In this document: positions 5,977 through 7,947 of the stretch, piece after piece
How the letters are laid out: each line of letters opens with the position of its first letter
Numbering within the stretch: the stretch's first letter is position 1
Assembly: GCA_036351435.1 (NCBI GenBank)
Contig: JAZBPA010000051.1
Location: forward strand, 1 to 7,947
DNA length: 7,947 nt
Source: JAAUQA01 sp036351435
Lineage (GTDB): Bacteria; Pseudomonadota; Gammaproteobacteria; Competibacterales; Competibacteraceae
Reading direction: 5' to 3'
Position numbers and translations under genes: made by a program
The notes under the pieces: model-generated
The model's input: the letters and a program-made list of their open reading frames with translations, nothing else
The model's database searches: none
Told to the model about the DNA's origin: nothing

Positions 5977-6249
5977 GTGGATACAGTGAGTGTAAACAAG
6001 TTTAGAGACAACTTAAAAAGTCTTGTAGAACAAGCTGCTAGCCAGCACACACCAATAAAAGTAACCCGTAGAGCGGGAGAAGATTTTGTTGTGGTAAGCG
6101 CTGATGATTGGGAACGCGAGCAGGAAACGCTATATGTTTTACAAAACAGTGAGTTAATGAGGCAAATAGCTGCTTCTATGAGCACTCATATTGAGGGGAA
6201 TGGTTACAAACCAACACCCAAGGAAATTGATGAGATCACTGGTATTTGA
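5977..6249 (+). CDS. Phd/YefM-family antitoxin
   Basis: This is the antitoxin of a type II toxin-antitoxin pair. It should bind and neutralise the YoeB-like toxin and repress its own promoter. The start is GTG, chosen because GGAGGG lies 6 nt upstream and the operator ends 16 bp before it. The protein has 90 residues. The N-terminal Phd/YefM DNA-binding fold shows in VSVNKFRDNLKSLVEQAASQ (4-23), PIKVTRRAGEDFVVVSADDW (26-45) and the helix around YVLQNSELMRQIAAS (53-67). The C-terminal tail (70-90), which in the family wraps the toxin, ends PTPKEIDEITGI. The gene overlaps the toxin gene by 20 bp, which favours tight coupling. Its more AT-rich codon use compared with hemN fits horizontal transfer. 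Confidence 0.9.
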   Translation: MDTVSVNKFRDNLKSLVEQAASQHTPIKVTRRAGEDFVVVSADDWEREQETLYVLQNSELMRQIAASMSTHIEGNGYKPTPKEIDEITGI

Positions 6250-6499
6250 AGGCAATACATGGGTTGCTTACGAAGAATTGCGGCGAAGAGACAAGAGATT
6301 ACATAAAGCTCTTTGCCGGGTGCTGAAGGAGATGCTCCGCGAAGATCCCGCCACCGGGACAGGAAAGCCTGAGCAATTGAAGCATTCACTCTCTGGATTA
6401 TGGTCTCGCCGGATCAGCTTAAAAGATCGCCTGATTTACAAGTACGACGAAAAATACATTTACATCTTTGCTATTGGCGGTCACTACGAACAGCTTTGA
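6230..6499 (+). CDS. YoeB/Txe-family mRNA interferase toxin
   Basis: YoeB toxins bind the ribosome and cleave mRNA in the A site, stopping translation. From the ATG at 6230 the protein has 89 residues (E. coli YoeB: 84). AAGGA lies 5 nt upstream, inside the antitoxin gene. An earlier in-frame start at 6191 would only read antitoxin sequence out of frame. The conserved core GKPEQLKHSLSGLWSRRIS (45-63) nearly matches GKPEPLKHNLSGFWSRRIT of E. coli YoeB. The catalytic set E46, R65, H83 and Y84 of E. coli corresponds to Glu48, Arg67, His85 and Tyr86 here, so the toxin looks intact. It has a three-residue C-terminal extension (EQL) after the His-Tyr pair that normally ends the protein, and GG replaces the usual RY before it. 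This could alter the active-site end, though mildly. Confidence 0.93.
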   Translation: MRSLVFEGNTWVAYEELRRRDKRLHKALCRVLKEMLREDPATGTGKPEQLKHSLSGLWSRRISLKDRLIYKYDEKYIYIFAIGGHYEQL

Positions 6500-6520
6500 T
6501 TGCCGTAAAGCCCATTTTCA

Positions 6521-6614
6521 GCAAATGTAACCTGGATGGAGCGCAGTAAAATCCGGGATAACGATCACAGTAATAAAACCCCGGATTTCATTACATTCCA
6601 TCCGAGCTATTTGC
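6521..6614. repeat. 94-bp imperfect palindrome, MITE/REP-like intergenic element
   Basis: Nested arms pair across one centre: GCAAAT (6521-6526) with ATTTGC (6609-6614), GGATGGA (6534-6540) with TCCATCC (6597-6603), and AAATCCGGG (6549-6557) with CCCGGATTT (6580-6588). The intervening 8-nt pieces pair partly, and the loop is 22 nt. The motif of GGATGGAGCGCAG followed by AATCCGGG resembles, from memory, dispersed palindromic repeats seen between genes of several Gammaproteobacteria. It lies between two convergent toxin-antitoxin operons, so its transcript would fold into a long hairpin in either direction and could also serve as a terminator. It has no coding capacity. Confidence 0.65.
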
Positions 6615-6647
6615 TTGCGGTTCGAGTGCATGCGAGTATTTAGAGGT

Positions 6648-6902
6648 TTAGCCTCTGATTAGCCGCTCATACTCTTCATGGTTACCGATCCAAACCCAGA
6701 TGTATCCGTCGTCGTCTTCCATTGCGAGCGCTCTGTGATTTCCGCCGACCCGAGCCGACCAAAGTTTGCCTACTTTCTTGAAACGCAGCGATGGATGCCG
6801 TGGGTTACTTTTTAGAAGCTCGTAGTTCCTCCGCGCTATTTTCTGAACTTGTTGCGGTAAAGCATAGAAACAACACCAAAATCGCGCTGTTGTCTTGTGC
6901 AT
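6648..6902 (-). CDS. RelE/ParE-superfamily toxin
   Basis: This is the toxin of a second type II pair. The 84-residue size and the sequence fit a RelE/ParE-fold toxin subfamily that I recognise by HPSLRFKKVGKLWSARVGGNHRALA (36-60) and WIGNHEEYERLI (71-82). The basic face is Arg40, Lys42, Lys43, Lys46 and Arg51. Which target it has (ribosome-dependent mRNA cleavage or gyrase) cannot be decided from sequence. The ATG shares its first base with the antitoxin stop (TAATG), so translation is probably coupled. This antitoxin-first order is typical. The N-terminal FWCCFY (8-13) is unusual in having a Cys pair in the first helix. A short inverted repeat, AGAGG and CCTCT (6642-6656), spans the stop codon, a weak terminator candidate at most. 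Confidence 0.82.
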   Translation of the reverse strand: MHKTTARFWCCFYALPQQVQKIARRNYELLKSNPRHPSLRFKKVGKLWSARVGGNHRALAMEDDDGYIWVWIGNHEEYERLIRG

Positions 6903-7102
6903 TACAGATGGCTGAGTTTCCCCCTCTTCTTTTCCTCCAGGGCTTCGTTGATTAAGAAATCCAATTTCCCTGCCGCAGAGTCCCTTTCTATTTCTTCATC
7001 CCAAGCTTCCCAGTCGCATTCAGAAAGCCAATGCACGAGTTTCATGTACTCGCGGCGAGGAAGCGTCTCTATCTCCGCCTTGATTTCTTCGAATGTTTTC
7101 AT
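6902..7102 (-). CDS. Small acidic antitoxin partner of the RelE/ParE toxin
   Basis: The 66-residue product resembles a family of small proteins commonly found just upstream of RelE/ParE-like toxins, recognisable by a middle LSECDWEAWDEEIERDSAAGKLD segment (residues 26-48) and the following LINEALEEKKRGK. It is acidic and predicted all-helical: helix 1 about 3-13, LPRREYMKLVHWL (14-26), then the WD..IE.D..AGKLD motif that probably grips the toxin. I see no helix-turn-helix or ribbon-helix-helix, so autoregulation is uncertain. The ATG at 7102 is chosen because AAGG lies 8 nt upstream; a TTG two codons earlier is unlikely. The gene overlaps the toxin by one base. The IS3 terminus lies about 36-40 bp upstream of its start, so its native promoter may have been cut away. 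Confidence 0.75.
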   Translation of the reverse strand: MKTFEEIKAEIETLPRREYMKLVHWLSECDWEAWDEEIERDSAAGKLDFLINEALEEKKRGKLSHL

Positions 7103-7128
7103 GGGCAAAACCTTTTTTCTGAGCTTAA

Positions 7129-7157
7129 TTGATAACTATGGTGGACCCCAAAGTCAA
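7129..7157 (-). promoter_or_regulatory. Possible IS-host hybrid promoter for the second toxin-antitoxin operon
   Basis: On the minus strand TTGACT (7157-7152), five of six bases of the -35 consensus, lies inside the IS3 terminal sequence. Exactly 17 bp further is TATCAA (7134-7129), four of six bases of the -10, in the flanking DNA. A start near 7122 would leave about 20 nt before the antitoxin ATG, including its AAGG ribosome site. Outward -35 boxes at IS3-family ends that form promoters with adjacent -10 sequences are well documented for other members. Confidence 0.45.
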
Positions 7158-7947
7158 GACAGCAAAACGCCTAAATTAAGAGAGAGTCGGCACGTGTTTT
7201 GACGACCCAGAACTGCCGCGATAGACGGTCCCTGGGGTCAGATAGCCCAACGCCTGATGAGGGCGCTGCTCATTGTAAAATTCGATATAGGTGCTGACGC
7301 CTTGGAGTAGCTCCAGGACACTCTCATAGTCCTTGAGATAAATATCCTCATACTTGAGGGTGCGCCAGAAGCGCTCGACGAAAATGTTGTCAAACACCCG
7401 TCCCCGGCCATCCATGCTGATTTTGACCGCGGCGTCCTGGAGCCGGTTGGTGAAGGCCCAACTGGTATACTGTGCGCCTTGGTCGCTGTTGAAAATCTCG
7501 GGCTGGCTACGATGCAGCGCGGTGTCCAAGGCATCGACACAAAAGCCGGCGTCCAAGGTGTTGGACAGTTCCCAACTGAGCACATAGCGACTGTACCAGT
7601 CTATCACCACCACCAGATACATGAAGCCCACCGATAGCGGCAGATAGGTAATGTCGCTGCACCAGACTTGATCTGGACGGTCAATGATCAGCTCCCGCAA
7701 TAAATACGGATAGATGCGGTGCTGGGTTTGGGGTCGGCTGGTACGCGGTCCCGGTGCGACCCCTTCCAGCCCCATCCGGCGCATCAGCCGTTGTACCCGT
7801 TTGCGGTTGATGGCATACCCTTGACCCTGTAACCAGACGGCCATGCGGCGACTCCCGTAACACGGTGTACGCAAGTATTGTTCATCCAGTAGCCTCATCA
7901 GGTGCAAGTTCTCTGCGCTGTCCAGCGCCGGTTGGGTGTAGTAGCTG
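7139..7947 (-). mobile_element. IS3-family insertion sequence, right end inside window
   Basis: The element carries an IS3-type OrfB reading leftwards, and its downstream end is visible as TGGTGGACCCCAAAGTCAAG beginning at 7139. A TG-initial terminus containing GACCCCAAA is the kind of end seen in many IS3-family members. An alternative boundary is 7142 (TGGACC). OrfA, the frameshift region and the other terminus lie beyond position 7947, so the terminal inverted repeat and the 3-4 bp target duplication cannot be confirmed. The end lies within 40 bp of the antitoxin start. Confidence 0.7.
7176..7947 (-). CDS. IS3-family transposase OrfB (DDE), 5' end beyond window
   Basis: This is the catalytic half of an IS3-type transposase; in the family it is produced with OrfA by a -1 frameshift and moves the IS by a copy-out, paste-in route. 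256 residues are visible. The frame is open past the right edge, beginning SYYTQPALDSAENLHLM. The HTH_21-type region is YGSRRMAVWLQGQGYAINRKRVQRLMRRMGL. The catalytic triad is Asp98 (WCSDITYL), Asp155 (FNSDQGAQYTS) and Glu191 (DNIFVERFWRTLK), with D-to-E spacing of 35, the classic DD(35)E. The ending YNEQRPHQALGYLTP is typical. No frameshift or stop interrupts the visible part, so the transposase may be functional. An internal TTG at 7907 is not its real start. It is co-directional with the toxin-antitoxin operon beyond it, so readthrough would add to expression there. Confidence 0.95.
   Translation of the reverse strand, partial: SYYTQPALDSAENLHLMRLLDEQYLRTPCYGSRRMAVWLQGQGYAINRKRVQRLMRRMGLEGVAPGPRTSRPQTQHRIYPYLLRELIIDRPDQVWCSDITYLPLSVGFMYLVVVIDWYSRYVLSWELSNTLDAGFCVDALDTALHRSQPEIFNSDQGAQYTSWAFTNRLQDAAVKISMDGRGRVFDNIFVERFWRTLKYEDIYLKDYESVLELLQGVSTYIEFYNEQRPHQALGYLTPGTVYRGSSGSSKHVPTLS

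Noticed and set aside
5799..6185. Minus-strand frame of 128 codons
   Set aside because: It is antisense to the Phd/YefM antitoxin and its operator. The plus-strand frame has a clear family assignment and ribosome site.
6642..6656. AGAGG/CCTCT hairpin over the second toxin's stop codon as a terminator
   Set aside because: It has only 5 bp of stem with no T-run on the minus strand. It is too weak to call separately.
6897..7202. Plus-strand frame of 101 codons
   Set aside because: It is Ser-rich reading antisense to the second antitoxin and crosses the IS boundary, so it is a shadow.
7238..7585. Minus-strand frame of 115 codons and the plus-strand frame 7354-7587
   Set aside because: Both are alternative frames within the IS3 OrfB, whose own frame has an intact DDE triad.
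1..7947. CRISPR array, tRNA or rRNA genes
   Set aside because: No regularly spaced 25-40 bp repeats and no tRNA- or rRNA-like conserved segments were seen on either strand.

Overview
The window looks like a gammaproteobacterial chromosome segment of about 50% G+C. The best taxonomic clue is a SulA-type cell division inhibitor, a family largely confined to Gammaproteobacteria. A HemN-type coproporphyrinogen oxidase and a planctomycete-style DWG Ser/Thr kinase agree with an environmental gammaproteobacterium rather than an enteric one. The species cannot be named from sequence alone.

Layout. Positions 1-2471 (minus strand) hold an m5U RNA methyltransferase of RlmC-like architecture. Eighteen bases downstream of it lies a Hanks-type Ser/Thr protein kinase that runs off the left edge just as a membrane segment begins. 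The spacer 2472-3001 has no convincing gene but carries regulatory and repeat structure: a 17-bp-phased CCATTTT triplet, a degenerate LexA-like box, and a good sigma70-type promoter. That promoter faces right into a 56-codon small ORF and then sulA (plus strand). A strong hairpin at 3698-3715 separates sulA from a convergent pair on the minus strand: a conserved hypothetical gene followed by hemN.

From about 5600 onward the window becomes accessory DNA. A stop-bounded, transposase-like fragment (5725-5940) abuts a YefM/YoeB-type toxin-antitoxin operon on the plus strand, whose promoter region carries TGTAC-cored operator repeats. After a 94-bp imperfect palindrome (MITE/REP-like) a second toxin-antitoxin operon, on the minus strand, encodes a small acidic antitoxin and a RelE/ParE-fold toxin. 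Immediately upstream of it is one end of an IS3-family element whose OrfB transposase runs off the right edge. The IS terminus supplies a consensus-like -35 (TTGACT), exactly 17 bp from a TATCAA in the flanking DNA. The second operon may therefore be driven by an IS-derived hybrid promoter.

How it fits together: the left half carries housekeeping and stress functions (RNA modification, signalling, SOS division arrest, anaerobic haem synthesis). The right half is a small toxin-antitoxin and IS cluster. I do not see an obviously new multi-gene system. The most original leads are the uncharacterised small ORF placed first in the putative sulA operon, the IS-toxin/antitoxin promoter fusion, and the phased repeat upstream of sulA.
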